Source: an uncultured Oscillospiraceae bacterium
Lineage (GTDB): Bacteria > Bacillota > Clostridia > Oscillospirales > Oscillospiraceae
DNA length: 64,000 bases
NCBI GenBank assembly: GCA_947589545.1
Contig: CANQBA010000003.1
Location: forward strand, 1 to 64,000
Direction: 5' to 3'
Shown here: one piece after another, positions 8,667 through 15,896 of the stretch
How positions within the stretch are numbered: position 1 is the first letter of the stretch
Layout: each line of letters begins with the position of its first letter
Notes under the pieces: generated by a model
Databases searched by the model: none
The model's input: only the letters and a program-made list of their open reading frames with translations
What the model was told of the DNA's origin: nothing
Position numbers and translations under genes: made by a program

Positions 8667-10544
8667 GTGCGCCCGGCATGGGCGGAATCTAACGGGTGGA
8701 AGACCCGAGCGCGCCCGGTGGCGGGAAGCGCATAGCCAAAGGCAAGGGCGTCCGTCGAGAGGCGGAGTCTGAAGGAAGCCGGAGGCAAACCCTTGGCCCG
8801 ACGAACAGAAACCGCATATAAGGCGTATGCCGTGGATAAGACTCCTATGCAAGCCAAAGTCCAAAAGCCACACGGAAACGGTATGCGTAAATGCGGCGGG
8901 TGGATGAGGGGAAAGATTTCGTTCTTACCCGGGGAGGTCTCGCAGGCGCTTTGAGTAGACATATTCGAAAAAAAAAGCGTAGTAACAACGAACTGCGAGA
9001 AGTCAGCAGAGGCCATAGTACCGGGCAACCGGGAAGGGCCGAACAATCGTAAGTCCGAAGAAGGCTGAAAGGAGGCTGGCATGAAGAGAGCAGAATACTT
9101 CCAAGAAGAAGGCTGCCTGCAAAGGGATAGTGCGGAACACGAAGAGTATGCAGGAGCGCGGAGTGCCGGGACTCAGGAAGGCAGAGAAGCGGACGGTGCA
9201 GACCTGCTTGAACGAATCCTGAGCAGAGACAATCTGAACAGAGCGTACAAGCGGGTAAAGGCCAACAAGGGAGCGCCGGGAATCGACGGGATGACCGTGG
9301 AGGAAGCGCTGCCTTGGCTCCAGCAACATAGGACGGAATTTCTGGACAGCATACGGGCGGGGAAGTATAAGCCCCAGCCAGTGCGCCGAAAGGAGATTCC
9401 AAAACCGGATGGCGGGGTCAGACAACTGGGAATACCGACCGTCAAAGACCGAGTCATCCAGCAGGCGATCGCGCAACAGCTGAACCCAATCTTTGAACCG
9501 CTGTTCACAGACGGAAGCTACGGCTACCGACCGAACAGAAGCGCACAACAGGCGATCCAAAAGGTAAAGGAGTACGCAGAACAGGGATATACCACAGCGG
9601 TGGAGATAGACCTGTCGAAATACTTCGATACGCTCAACCACGAACTGCTCATGAACATGGTACGGGAAGAGGTCAAGGACAAACGAGTGACAGGCCTCAT
9701 AAAGAAGTACCTCAAAAGTGGGGTCATGGTGGAGGGCTTGCTGGTGAAAACAGAAGAAGGAAGTCCGCAGGGAGGCCCGCTGAGTCCGCTCCTGGCCAAC
9801 ATCTACCTGAACAAATACGACCAGGAGATGGCGAGGAGAGGGGTCAAGGTCATACGATACGCGGATGACATAGTGATTCTGGCAAAGAGCAAGCGAGCCG
9901 GAGAGCGGCTTCTGGAGACCAGCAAACGCTTCCTGGAAGGAAAGCTTAAGCTGAAACTGAACACGGAGAAAAGCAAGGTCGTCAGTGTGTACAGCATCCG
10001 AAATTTTAGGTTTCTGGGCTTTGCATTAGGGAAGGGACGGAAGGGAGTCTACATCCGCGTCCATGCAAAGTCCTTGAAGAAAGCGAAGCAGAAGCTGAAA
10101 GAACTGACTTCCCGCAGTCAGGGCAGAAACGTCCGAAAGGTGATGGAGGACCTAAAGGTATTCATCCGCGGATGGCTTGGCTACTTCGGAATAGCAAGCA
10201 TGAAGACGATAATGCAGGAATGGGACGGCTGGCTTCGGCGAAGACTCCGGATGTACATCTGGAAGCAATGGAAGAAACCGAGCGCGAGAGTCAAGAACCT
10301 GAGAAAGCTGGGTATGCCGGAATGGGTGGCCTATCGTAATGGAAACACCCGAAAAGGATATTGGGTAGTAGCCGGAAGCGGCATACTTACACACACCATT
10401 ACAAACGAGAGACTCGCACGAGCCGGATATTACAGCCTATCCGACAGGTACGAGTCCCTGCACTTATGCGATTGAACCGCCGTGTACGGAACCGTACGCA
10501 CGGTGGTGTGGGAGGTCGGCCCCGTCAGGGGCCTCCTACCCGAT
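8667..10544 (+). mobile_element. Group II intron (class C-like), full length
   Basis: The 5' boundary is GTGCG at 8667. Structured RNA precedes the internal reading frame (9081-10475). After it comes a domain V-like hairpin at about 10476-10507 (CCGCCGTG pairing with CGCACGG, GTAC pairing with GTAC at the top) and a domain VI hairpin with GGCCCC/GGGGCC and a bulged A, closing with CTACCCGAT at 10544. Total length is about 1.88 kb. Insertion directly after a terminator in the same orientation, plus a maturase without endonuclease domain, points to class C. Both ends are intact, so it may still be active. Exact ends are inferred from consensus and could shift by a base or two. Confidence 0.85.
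9081..10475 (+). CDS. ltrA: Group II intron reverse transcriptase/maturase
   Basis: The 464-residue intron-encoded protein promotes splicing and target-primed reverse transcription. Reverse transcriptase blocks are visible: IPKPDGGVRQLGIP (106-119), YGYRPNRSAQQAI (147-159), EIDLSKYFD (175-183), GSPQGGPLSPLLANI (227-241) and the catalytic YADD (260-263). The maturase X domain follows (GWLGYFG, about 368-374), then a basic C-terminus. There is no HNH endonuclease, so mobility would use single-stranded or replication-associated DNA. AAAGGAGG precedes the ATG, and the stop codon touches domain V. Confidence 0.95.
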   Translation: MKRAEYFQEEGCLQRDSAEHEEYAGARSAGTQEGREADGADLLERILSRDNLNRAYKRVKANKGAPGIDGMTVEEALPWLQQHRTEFLDSIRAGKYKPQPVRRKEIPKPDGGVRQLGIPTVKDRVIQQAIAQQLNPIFEPLFTDGSYGYRPNRSAQQAIQKVKEYAEQGYTTAVEIDLSKYFDTLNHELLMNMVREEVKDKRVTGLIKKYLKSGVMVEGLLVKTEEGSPQGGPLSPLLANIYLNKYDQEMARRGVKVIRYADDIVILAKSKRAGERLLETSKRFLEGKLKLKLNTEKSKVVSVYSIRNFRFLGFALGKGRKGVYIRVHAKSLKKAKQKLKELTSRSQGRNVRKVMEDLKVFIRGWLGYFGIASMKTIMQEWDGWLRRRLRMYIWKQWKKPSARVKNLRKLGMPEWVAYRNGNTRKGYWVVAGSGILTHTITNERLARAGYYSLSDRYESLHLCD

Positions 10545-10604
10545 TAGTTCAAAAACTGAGAGATGTAATATCCTCCTATCAATATTATTTAGGAGGTTTA
10601 CACC

Positions 10605-10670
10605 ATGTACATTCTTTCAAAATTCCTTTCTCCTGTCACCGCGCCTTCGGGAGGTGAGCGGAATGAATGA
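10605..10670 (+). CDS. Possible 21-aa leader peptide or substrate peptide
   Basis: A reading frame of 21 codons starts at ATG 10605, preceded by a perfect AGGAGG at 10591-10596. It ends with TGA overlapping the amidoligase start by eight bases. The peptide begins MYILSKFLSP and ends GGERNE. The strong ribosome site and the overlap argue that it is translated, at least to couple translation of the next gene. Given the enzymes encoded downstream it could also be the peptide they modify; that is speculation. The stretch 10545-10604 otherwise carries the presumed operon promoter, not clearly identified. Confidence 0.38.
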   Translation: MYILSKFLSPVTAPSGGERNE

Positions 10671-11772
10671 GACGTTCATCTGCTACGCCTGCGGGGAGGA
10701 GCATCCCATCGAAGAGCGGACCGTCTTTGATGACCTGGAGCTCTGCCAGGACTGTCTTTCGTCCAGAACGCGGCTGTGTATCTGCTGCGGTGAGCGGATC
10801 TGGAACGATGATGACTGCGGCGACGAGAACATCACCCTTTGCAGCGACTGCGAGGAAAACCACTACGACCATTGCCGCCGGTGCGGACGGTTGACCCATG
10901 TGGACGACCTCCACTACCTGGACGAGGACGACGATGAGGGCTACTGCGACGAGTGCTTCAACCACGTTGAGCACGAGCCCGGCGTCCGCAACTACTACTA
11001 TAAGCCCGATCCCATCTTCTACGGCCGAGGGAACCGCTATCTGGGCGTGGAGCTTGAGATCGACAGCGGCGGCGAGTCGGACGACAACGCCAATCAGCTC
11101 ATGGAGATCGGCAACCGCCTCCACGAGCACATCTACATCAAGCACGACGGGAGCCTGGACGACGGCATGGAGATCGTGACCCATCCCATGACGCTGGAGT
11201 ACCACACCAAGGAGATGCCCTGGCGGGAGATATTGCGCGAGGCCGTCTCCATGGGGTACGTCTCCCACCAGAGCGGCACCTGCGGGCTCCACGTTCACGT
11301 CAATCGCTCAAGCCTCGGCGACATGGAGATGGAGCAGGAGGACGCCATAGCGAGGATTCTGTTCTTAGTCGAAAACTTCTGGCACGAGCTCCTTCGGTTC
11401 AGCCGGAGAACGCAGAAGCAGCTCGAACGTTGGGCGGCGAGGTACGGGCGCAAGGATGACCCGAAGGATGTGCTCAGAAGCGCCAAGTCCAACCGGGACC
11501 GTTACACCTGCGTCAATCTGACGCCGTCGGAGACAATCGAGTTCCGAATCTTCCGGGGAACGCTCAAATACAACACACTGATAGCCACGTTGCAGCTCGT
11601 TGAGAGGCTTTGCGACGTGGCTGTTTCATTGTCCGATGAGGAAGTGAAAGCCGTCACCTGGTCGGAGTTTGTTTCCTCCCTCAGTGAGAAGGAGACTCCT
11701 GAGCTGATCCAGTATCTCAAAGAGCGGCGGCTCTATGTGAATGAGCCTGTGGCCGTCTCAGAGGAGGTGTGA
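10663..11772 (+). CDS. Amidoligase-family protein with N-terminal zinc-binding clusters
   Basis: About 369 residues. The first 110 carry repeated CxxC pairs (CYACG, CQDC, CICCG, CSDC, CRRCG, CDEC), read as treble-clef or zinc-ribbon units. The rest matches the amidoligase (glutamate-cysteine ligase-like COOH-NH2 ligase) fold: GVELEID, KHDGSLDDGMEIVTHPM, CGLHVHV and TIEFRIFRGT, supplying the acidic metal ligands and basic residues of the ATP site. Such enzymes form amide bonds in peptides or small metabolites. The ATG at 10663 has GGGAGGT at 10649-10655; a GTG at 10654 in frame is an alternative. Four bases separate it from the partner glutamine amidotransferase. The actual substrate is unknown. 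Confidence 0.85.
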   Translation: MNETFICYACGEEHPIEERTVFDDLELCQDCLSSRTRLCICCGERIWNDDDCGDENITLCSDCEENHYDHCRRCGRLTHVDDLHYLDEDDDEGYCDECFNHVEHEPGVRNYYYKPDPIFYGRGNRYLGVELEIDSGGESDDNANQLMEIGNRLHEHIYIKHDGSLDDGMEIVTHPMTLEYHTKEMPWREILREAVSMGYVSHQSGTCGLHVHVNRSSLGDMEMEQEDAIARILFLVENFWHELLRFSRRTQKQLERWAARYGRKDDPKDVLRSAKSNRDRYTCVNLTPSETIEFRIFRGTLKYNTLIATLQLVERLCDVAVSLSDEEVKAVTWSEFVSSLSEKETPELIQYLKERRLYVNEPVAVSEEV

Positions 11773-11775
11773 GGT

Positions 11776-12708
11776 ATGTGCGCTATCTTCGGAGTGCTGG
11801 ACTACAAGGGCAATCTGAACGCCGTACAGAGGCTCCTGCTGGTCAAGACGCTGGGTACTGCGGCGGAGGTCAGGGGCACGGACGCCACGGGGATTGCCTT
11901 TTTCCAGAGGGACAGGCTGTGCATTCAGAAGGCACCCAAGCCGGCCCATCGGATGAGGTTTCGCATCCCGCCCGACGCCAGGTACATCATGGGCCACACA
12001 CGCATGACCACTCAGGGGAGCCCCAAGCGCAATCAGAACAACCACCCGTTCCCCGGAAAGGCCGGCGGAGTCAGGTTTGCTCTGGCACACAACGGCGTTC
12101 TGATCAACGACAGGGAATTGCAAAAGGAGTACGATCTTCCGAAAACAAGCATCGAGACGGACAGCTACGTTGCCGTACAGCTCATAGAGCGGCAAGGCGA
12201 GCTCTCCATGCACAGCATCGGAGAGATGGCGGAATCTCTGATGGGTCACTTTACCTTCACGATCCTCGACCAGAACGGCCAATTTTACTTCGTTAAGGGC
12301 GACAATCCCCTCGTCATTTTCCATTACAAGCGTCTCGGCGTGTACCTGTACGCGTCAACGGAGGGGATTCTGACCTCGGCTCTCAGATCCCTCAATATTG
12401 AAAACTGGGAGCACGAAACCATCATGCCCAGGGACGGTGAGATCCTGATGATCGACCGCCACGGCAAGCAGAGCGTCTCGACCTTCAAAATGCAGGACGA
12501 CGATTGGATCTACTGGCACTGGTGTCCTCATGCGCCGACCTCGCGCCGTGCAAGCCTCACCAGCGAGGAGGCCGAGTACATCCAAAGCCTCAAAACCGTC
12601 GCCGCCTACTACGGCTACGACGAGGCCTGCATCGACAAGCTCCTGGCCGACGGGTATGCGTTGGAGGATATTGAGGAATTTATATATTTCCAGGAGGAAC
12701 TGGTATAA
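11776..12708 (+). CDS. Class II glutamine amidotransferase paired with the amidoligase
   Basis: The 310-residue protein begins MCAIFG, so removal of Met exposes the nucleophile Cys2 of an N-terminal-nucleophile amidotransferase. Further GlmS/PurF-type motifs are GHTRMTTQG, NHPF, AHNGVLIN and the ETDSY turn. No isomerase or phosphoribosyltransferase domain follows; the last 70 residues are an extra, acidic tail. It should release ammonia from glutamine for the neighbouring ligase. Coupled amidoligase/amidotransferase genes are known in bacterial mobile elements and phages and have been predicted to make modified peptides or novel metabolites. GGAGGTGTGAGGT precedes the ATG. Confidence 0.87.
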   Translation: MCAIFGVLDYKGNLNAVQRLLLVKTLGTAAEVRGTDATGIAFFQRDRLCIQKAPKPAHRMRFRIPPDARYIMGHTRMTTQGSPKRNQNNHPFPGKAGGVRFALAHNGVLINDRELQKEYDLPKTSIETDSYVAVQLIERQGELSMHSIGEMAESLMGHFTFTILDQNGQFYFVKGDNPLVIFHYKRLGVYLYASTEGILTSALRSLNIENWEHETIMPRDGEILMIDRHGKQSVSTFKMQDDDWIYWHWCPHAPTSRRASLTSEEAEYIQSLKTVAAYYGYDEACIDKLLADGYALEDIEEFIYFQEELV

Positions 12709-12710
12709 GG

Positions 12711-12754
12711 AACCGGGATGGGCAAAAGCTTTATACTGCCCATCCCGGTTTTTT
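12711..12754 (+). terminator. Terminator of the amidoligase operon
   Basis: 13-bp perfect stem AACCGGGATGGGC (12711-12723) / GCCCATCCCGGTT (12738-12750) followed by TTTTGC, directly after the amidotransferase stop codon. Confidence 0.88.
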
Positions 12755-12839
12755 GCTTTTTTTAATGAATCTGTATATGAGCAAACCTGGGGGTGTTCTT
12801 GTTATTTCCCCATTTAAGGTAATTCTAACAAGTAAAACA

Positions 12840-12884
12840 CCCGCCCGCTGGAAGGGGTCTTTTTTGGACCTTTCAGCGGGCGGG
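12840..12884 (-). terminator. Hairpin downstream of lysS
   Basis: A 16-base arm at 12840-12855 pairs with 12869-12884 (core CCCGCCCGCTG / CAGCGGGCGGG). On the minus strand the stem is followed by TGTTTTAC, which makes it the likely lysS terminator, although it lies more than 100 bp behind the stop codon. Confidence 0.6.
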
Positions 12885-12904
12885 TTGCATGATTTTTGGG
12901 ATTT

Positions 12905-12926
12905 GGGCGTAAATTGGGCGTAAATT
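12905..12926. repeat. Tandem 11-bp repeat at the island/core boundary
   Basis: GGGCGTAAATT occurs twice head to tail (12905-12915, 12916-12926), with a third partial GGGCG at 12929-12933. It lies between the last island gene and lysS. It could be a recombination or attachment site remnant; only one copy of the region is visible in the window. Confidence 0.4.
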
Positions 12927-12990
12927 ATGGGCGCCTGTGGTGGAGATAAATCTGAAACCCGTTGGGGCGCAAGGGGTTTCGGATTTCAAA

Positions 12991-14487
12991 TCAGTCCAAG
13001 GGCTTCATTGTCGGGAACAGGATCACGTCCCTTATGGAGTCCGACCCGGTGAGGAGCATGGCGCAGCGGTCGACGCCCATGCCCATGCCGCCCGTGGGAG
13101 GCATACCGTACTCCAGGGCGGTGAGGAAATCCTCGTCCAGCATCTCCGTCTCGTCGTCGCCCCGGTCGCGCAGCTCCAGCTGCTTCATGAAGCGCGAGCG
13201 CTGGTCGATGGGGTCGTTGAGCTCGGAGTAGGCGTTGGCCATCTCACTGCGGCAAATGAACAGCTCGAACCGCTCAGTGAGCCGGGGATCGGCGGGGCTG
13301 CGCTTGGTCAGAGGCGAGACCTCCACCGGGTACATGGTGATGAAGGTGGGCTGGACGAGCTTCTCCTCCACCTTCTGGTCAAAGCAGGCGTACAGGGCAT
13401 TGCCCCATGTCTTATCGGCGGTGTCCGCCAGCTCCACGCCCACGGAATGGGCCAGCGCCACGGCCTCCCCGTCGTCGGCGACGACGCCGAAGTCCACGCC
13501 CACATACTCCCGCACCGCGTCCACCATGGTCAGCCTCCGCCAGCCGGGGGTCAGGTCGATGTCCTCCCCCTGCCAGGTGACGTGGTAGCCGCCCAAAAGC
13601 TTCATGGCCGCGCCGGACAGGATGCCCTCGGCGATATCCATCATGTCAAAGAGGTTGGCGTAGGCCTCGTACAGCTCGATGGTGGTGAATTCCGGGTTGT
13701 GCTTGGTGTCCATACCCTCGTTGCGGAAGATGCGGCCGATCTCATAGACCCGCTCCATACCGCCCACGATGAGCCGCTTCAGGGGCAGCTCCGTGGCGAT
13801 GCGCATGTACATGTCGATATCCAGGGTGTTGTGGTGGGTGACGAAGGGACGCGCCGCCGCGCCGCCGGCCAGCGTATTGAGAACGGGCGTCTCCACCTCG
13901 ATATAGCCCCGGCCGTCCATGTAGTCCCGGATGAACTTGATGAACTTAGAGCGCAGCTCAAAGGTGCGCTTGACCTCGGGGTTGACGATGAGATCCACAT
14001 ACCGCTGACGGTAGCGAACCTCCTTGTCCGTCAGGCCGTGGAACTTCTCAGGAAGCGGCCGCAGGGACTTGGACAGAAGCTGTGTCTTTTCGCAGTGGAC
14101 GGAGATCTCCCCCATTTTGGTGCGGAAGACATAGCCCTCCACCCCCACGATATCGCCCACGTCCACCTTGCGGAAGTCGGCAAACTCCTCGGCCGTCACG
14201 GCGTCGGCGCGGATGTAGATCTGGATGCGGCCCTGGCTGTCCTGGATGTCGGCGAAGATGGCCTTGCCCATGCCGCGTTTGGCCATGACGCGCCCCGCCA
14301 TAGCCACATGCCGGTTTTCAAATTTTTCAAAGTCCGCCTTGACCTCTCCGGTGTAGGCGGTGCGCTGAAATCTGGTGACGGTAAAGGGATCCCGGCCCTC
14401 CGCCTGCAGGGCGGCCAGCTTGTCCCGGCGAACCTGCAGGATCTCGGAGAGATCCTGCTCCGCCGGCTCAGGCGTATAGTTTGCCAT
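12991..14487 (-). CDS. lysS: Lysine--tRNA ligase (class II)
   Basis: The 498-residue enzyme charges tRNA-Lys. It has an N-terminal OB-fold anticodon-binding domain (about 60-165) and a class II catalytic domain: motif 1 around RSKFIKFIRDYMDGRGYIEVETP, motif 2 FRNEGMDTKHNPEFT, motif 3 GMGMGVDRCAM near the C-terminus. Length and order are normal for LysS. It is 12 bp downstream of greA on the same strand, the greA-lysS arrangement common in Clostridia, and shares the greA promoter. Confidence 0.97.
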   Translation of the reverse strand: MANYTPEPAEQDLSEILQVRRDKLAALQAEGRDPFTVTRFQRTAYTGEVKADFEKFENRHVAMAGRVMAKRGMGKAIFADIQDSQGRIQIYIRADAVTAEEFADFRKVDVGDIVGVEGYVFRTKMGEISVHCEKTQLLSKSLRPLPEKFHGLTDKEVRYRQRYVDLIVNPEVKRTFELRSKFIKFIRDYMDGRGYIEVETPVLNTLAGGAAARPFVTHHNTLDIDMYMRIATELPLKRLIVGGMERVYEIGRIFRNEGMDTKHNPEFTTIELYEAYANLFDMMDIAEGILSGAAMKLLGGYHVTWQGEDIDLTPGWRRLTMVDAVREYVGVDFGVVADDGEAVALAHSVGVELADTADKTWGNALYACFDQKVEEKLVQPTFITMYPVEVSPLTKRSPADPRLTERFELFICRSEMANAYSELNDPIDQRSRFMKQLELRDRGDDETEMLDEDFLTALEYGMPPTGGMGMGVDRCAMLLTGSDSIRDVILFPTMKPLD

Positions 14488-14499
14488 CTGTCTGTCTCC

Positions 14500-14976
14500 T
14501 TATTTCTCTATGACAAGAATCTCGTACTGGATGATGCCGGCGGGGGCGTCCACGTCCACCGTCTCGCCGTGGGAATGTCCGTACAGGGCGCGGCCGAAGG
14601 GGGAATCGTCGGAGATCTTCCCCTCCATGGGGTTGGCCTCCTGGGAGCCCACCAGCTTGTATTTATAGGTCGCGCCGCTTTGCACGTCACGGACGGTGAC
14701 GATGCTGCCGATGCCCACCTTGTCGCTGTCCTCGCTGTCCTCCACGATGACGGCGTGCTCGATCAGGTCCTGGAACTCGGCGATGCGGGAGTAGAGCTTG
14801 CCCTGCTCCGTCTTGGCCTCGTCGTACTCGGAGTTCTCGGAGAGGTCGCCGAAGGAGCGTGCCTCCTTGATCTGCTCGGCCACTTCCTTTTCCCGGACGG
14901 TCTGCATGTAGTTGAGCTCCTGCTTGATCTCCTCAAGTCTCTGCCGGCTCATTCTGTACCTGTTGGAATCTGCCAT
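14500..14976 (-). CDS. greA: Transcription elongation factor GreA
   Basis: 158 residues, the normal size. The N-terminal coiled coil carries the conserved SFGDLSENSEYDEAK segment, with the acidic loop that stimulates transcript cleavage by stalled RNA polymerase; the C-terminal FKBP-like domain ends with SPFGRALYGHSHGETV. The start at 14976 (protein MADSNRYRM) has AAGGAGTG upstream; a longer in-frame ATG further upstream would overlap the promoter and is rejected. Confidence 0.96.
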   Translation of the reverse strand: MADSNRYRMSRQRLEEIKQELNYMQTVREKEVAEQIKEARSFGDLSENSEYDEAKTEQGKLYSRIAEFQDLIEHAVIVEDSEDSDKVGIGSIVTVRDVQSGATYKYKLVGSQEANPMEGKISDDSPFGRALYGHSHGETVDVDAPAGIIQYEILVIEK

Positions 14977-15022
14977 GTATAAACACTCCTTTTGGATAGG
15001 TTTTTTATCTGATATCTGAAAT

Positions 15023-15051
15023 ATTATAGAGATTATTGCCCGTTTTGTCAA
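15023..15051 (-). promoter_or_regulatory. Promoter of greA-lysS
   Basis: Consensus sigma-A promoter read on the minus strand: TTGACA (15046-15051), 17-bp spacer, TATAAT (15023-15028). Confidence 0.9.
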
Positions 15052-15075
15052 GAGATTGCCCGGGATTTGCCGGAT

Positions 15076-15774
15076 TTATCTAACCGCCGCCGCGGCGACG
15101 GTCACCTCCCCCGGCGTCACCGTCCCGGCCTCCAGGGCGGCGGAGAGCAGGGGCGCGGCGGGAAAGGGCAGGTCAAAGCGCCGCGCCTCGGGAAGCGTAA
15201 AGGAGATCCGGCCGATCTCCCGGCCCCCCTTTACCGTCTCCCCCGCCCCGTCCAGGGTCAGCTTGACGCATTTCCCCGGCAGAAAAACCGTCTCCACCGG
15301 CCCGCACAGGAACACCGCCGCGTCCGGCGGCGACGGGCAGAGGGCGGATGGCTCCGGCGTGACGCCGGCGGCCCCGCACACGTCCTCAAACTGTTCGAAG
15401 CTCTCCGCCGGCACGTCCAGCGTCAGGTAGCGGAAGCTCTCACAGAGCCTCCGCGCCGTCTCCAGGCTCCCGCGATCCGCCCTGCGGGCGGTCAGGTACG
15501 CCCTCTGGCGGTTCTTGGCGGCCAGCGTAACGATCTCCCCCGCCTTAGCCGCCAGGAGCGCCCCGCACCCGGCCTCCCGGAAGCCCCGGTCAAGAAAGAC
15601 ATCCCGGCAGGCAAGCCCCTCCTGAAACACCGCCGTCAACGCCCTTCGGGCCGCCAGCTCCCCGGCGCAGGCGCGAAGGCACCGCCCCGCCTGCCGCCCG
15701 GAGGCCCGGTCGCCCAGCCTCAGCTCCGCCCAGACGCAGGTAAGCCCCAGGGGCCGGAGAAGCTTATAGCTCAC
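15076..15774 (-). CDS. Conserved-looking hypothetical protein (232 aa)
   Basis: I do not recognise a family. The protein is soluble and Ala/Arg-rich, with no signal peptide or membrane segment. A helical N-terminal half with several Cys (CLRACAGEL, GLACRDVFLDRGFREAGCG) is followed by a beta-rich C-terminal half (VFLPGKCVKLTLDG). The GTG at 15774 is chosen because GGGGGAGAAGG lies directly upstream; the longer ATG at 15837 would fall inside the terminator of the preceding gene. It lies between the M18 aminopeptidase gene and the greA promoter. Codon use is like its GC-rich neighbours, so it is probably real. Confidence 0.6.
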   Translation of the reverse strand: MSYKLLRPLGLTCVWAELRLGDRASGRQAGRCLRACAGELAARRALTAVFQEGLACRDVFLDRGFREAGCGALLAAKAGEIVTLAAKNRQRAYLTARRADRGSLETARRLCESFRYLTLDVPAESFEQFEDVCGAAGVTPEPSALCPSPPDAAVFLCGPVETVFLPGKCVKLTLDGAGETVKGGREIGRISFTLPEARRFDLPFPAAPLLSAALEAGTVTPGEVTVAAAAVR

Positions 15775-15820
15775 ATCGCACCTTCTCCCCCTAACGGGGA
15801 TCTGAGAGATCAACGCAACC

Positions 15821-15850
15821 AAAAATACACCCCCCATACGGGGAGTGTAT
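15821..15850 (-). terminator. Terminator of the aminopeptidase operon
   Basis: On the minus strand ATACACTCCCC (15850-15840) pairs with GGGGGGTGTAT (15835-15825) over a 4-nt loop and is followed by TTTTT. It closes the prfA-tsaC-coaE-aminopeptidase run. Confidence 0.85.
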
Positions 15851-15896
15851 GTGAGGCGATCAGAAAACTGTCAGCTTTTTTTGCCGGATGGGGCCG

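Noticed and set aside
12937-14982. Long open frame on the plus strand opposite lysS and greA
   Set aside because: It mirrors the codon bias of GC-rich genes on the other strand, is His/Gly/Val-rich without domains and lacks a ribosome site. Similar antisense frames occur opposite most genes here.
15775-15837. Longer N-terminus (ATG at 15837) for the hypothetical protein
   Set aside because: It would begin inside the terminator hairpin of the upstream operon and has no ribosome site; GTG 15774 has a good one.
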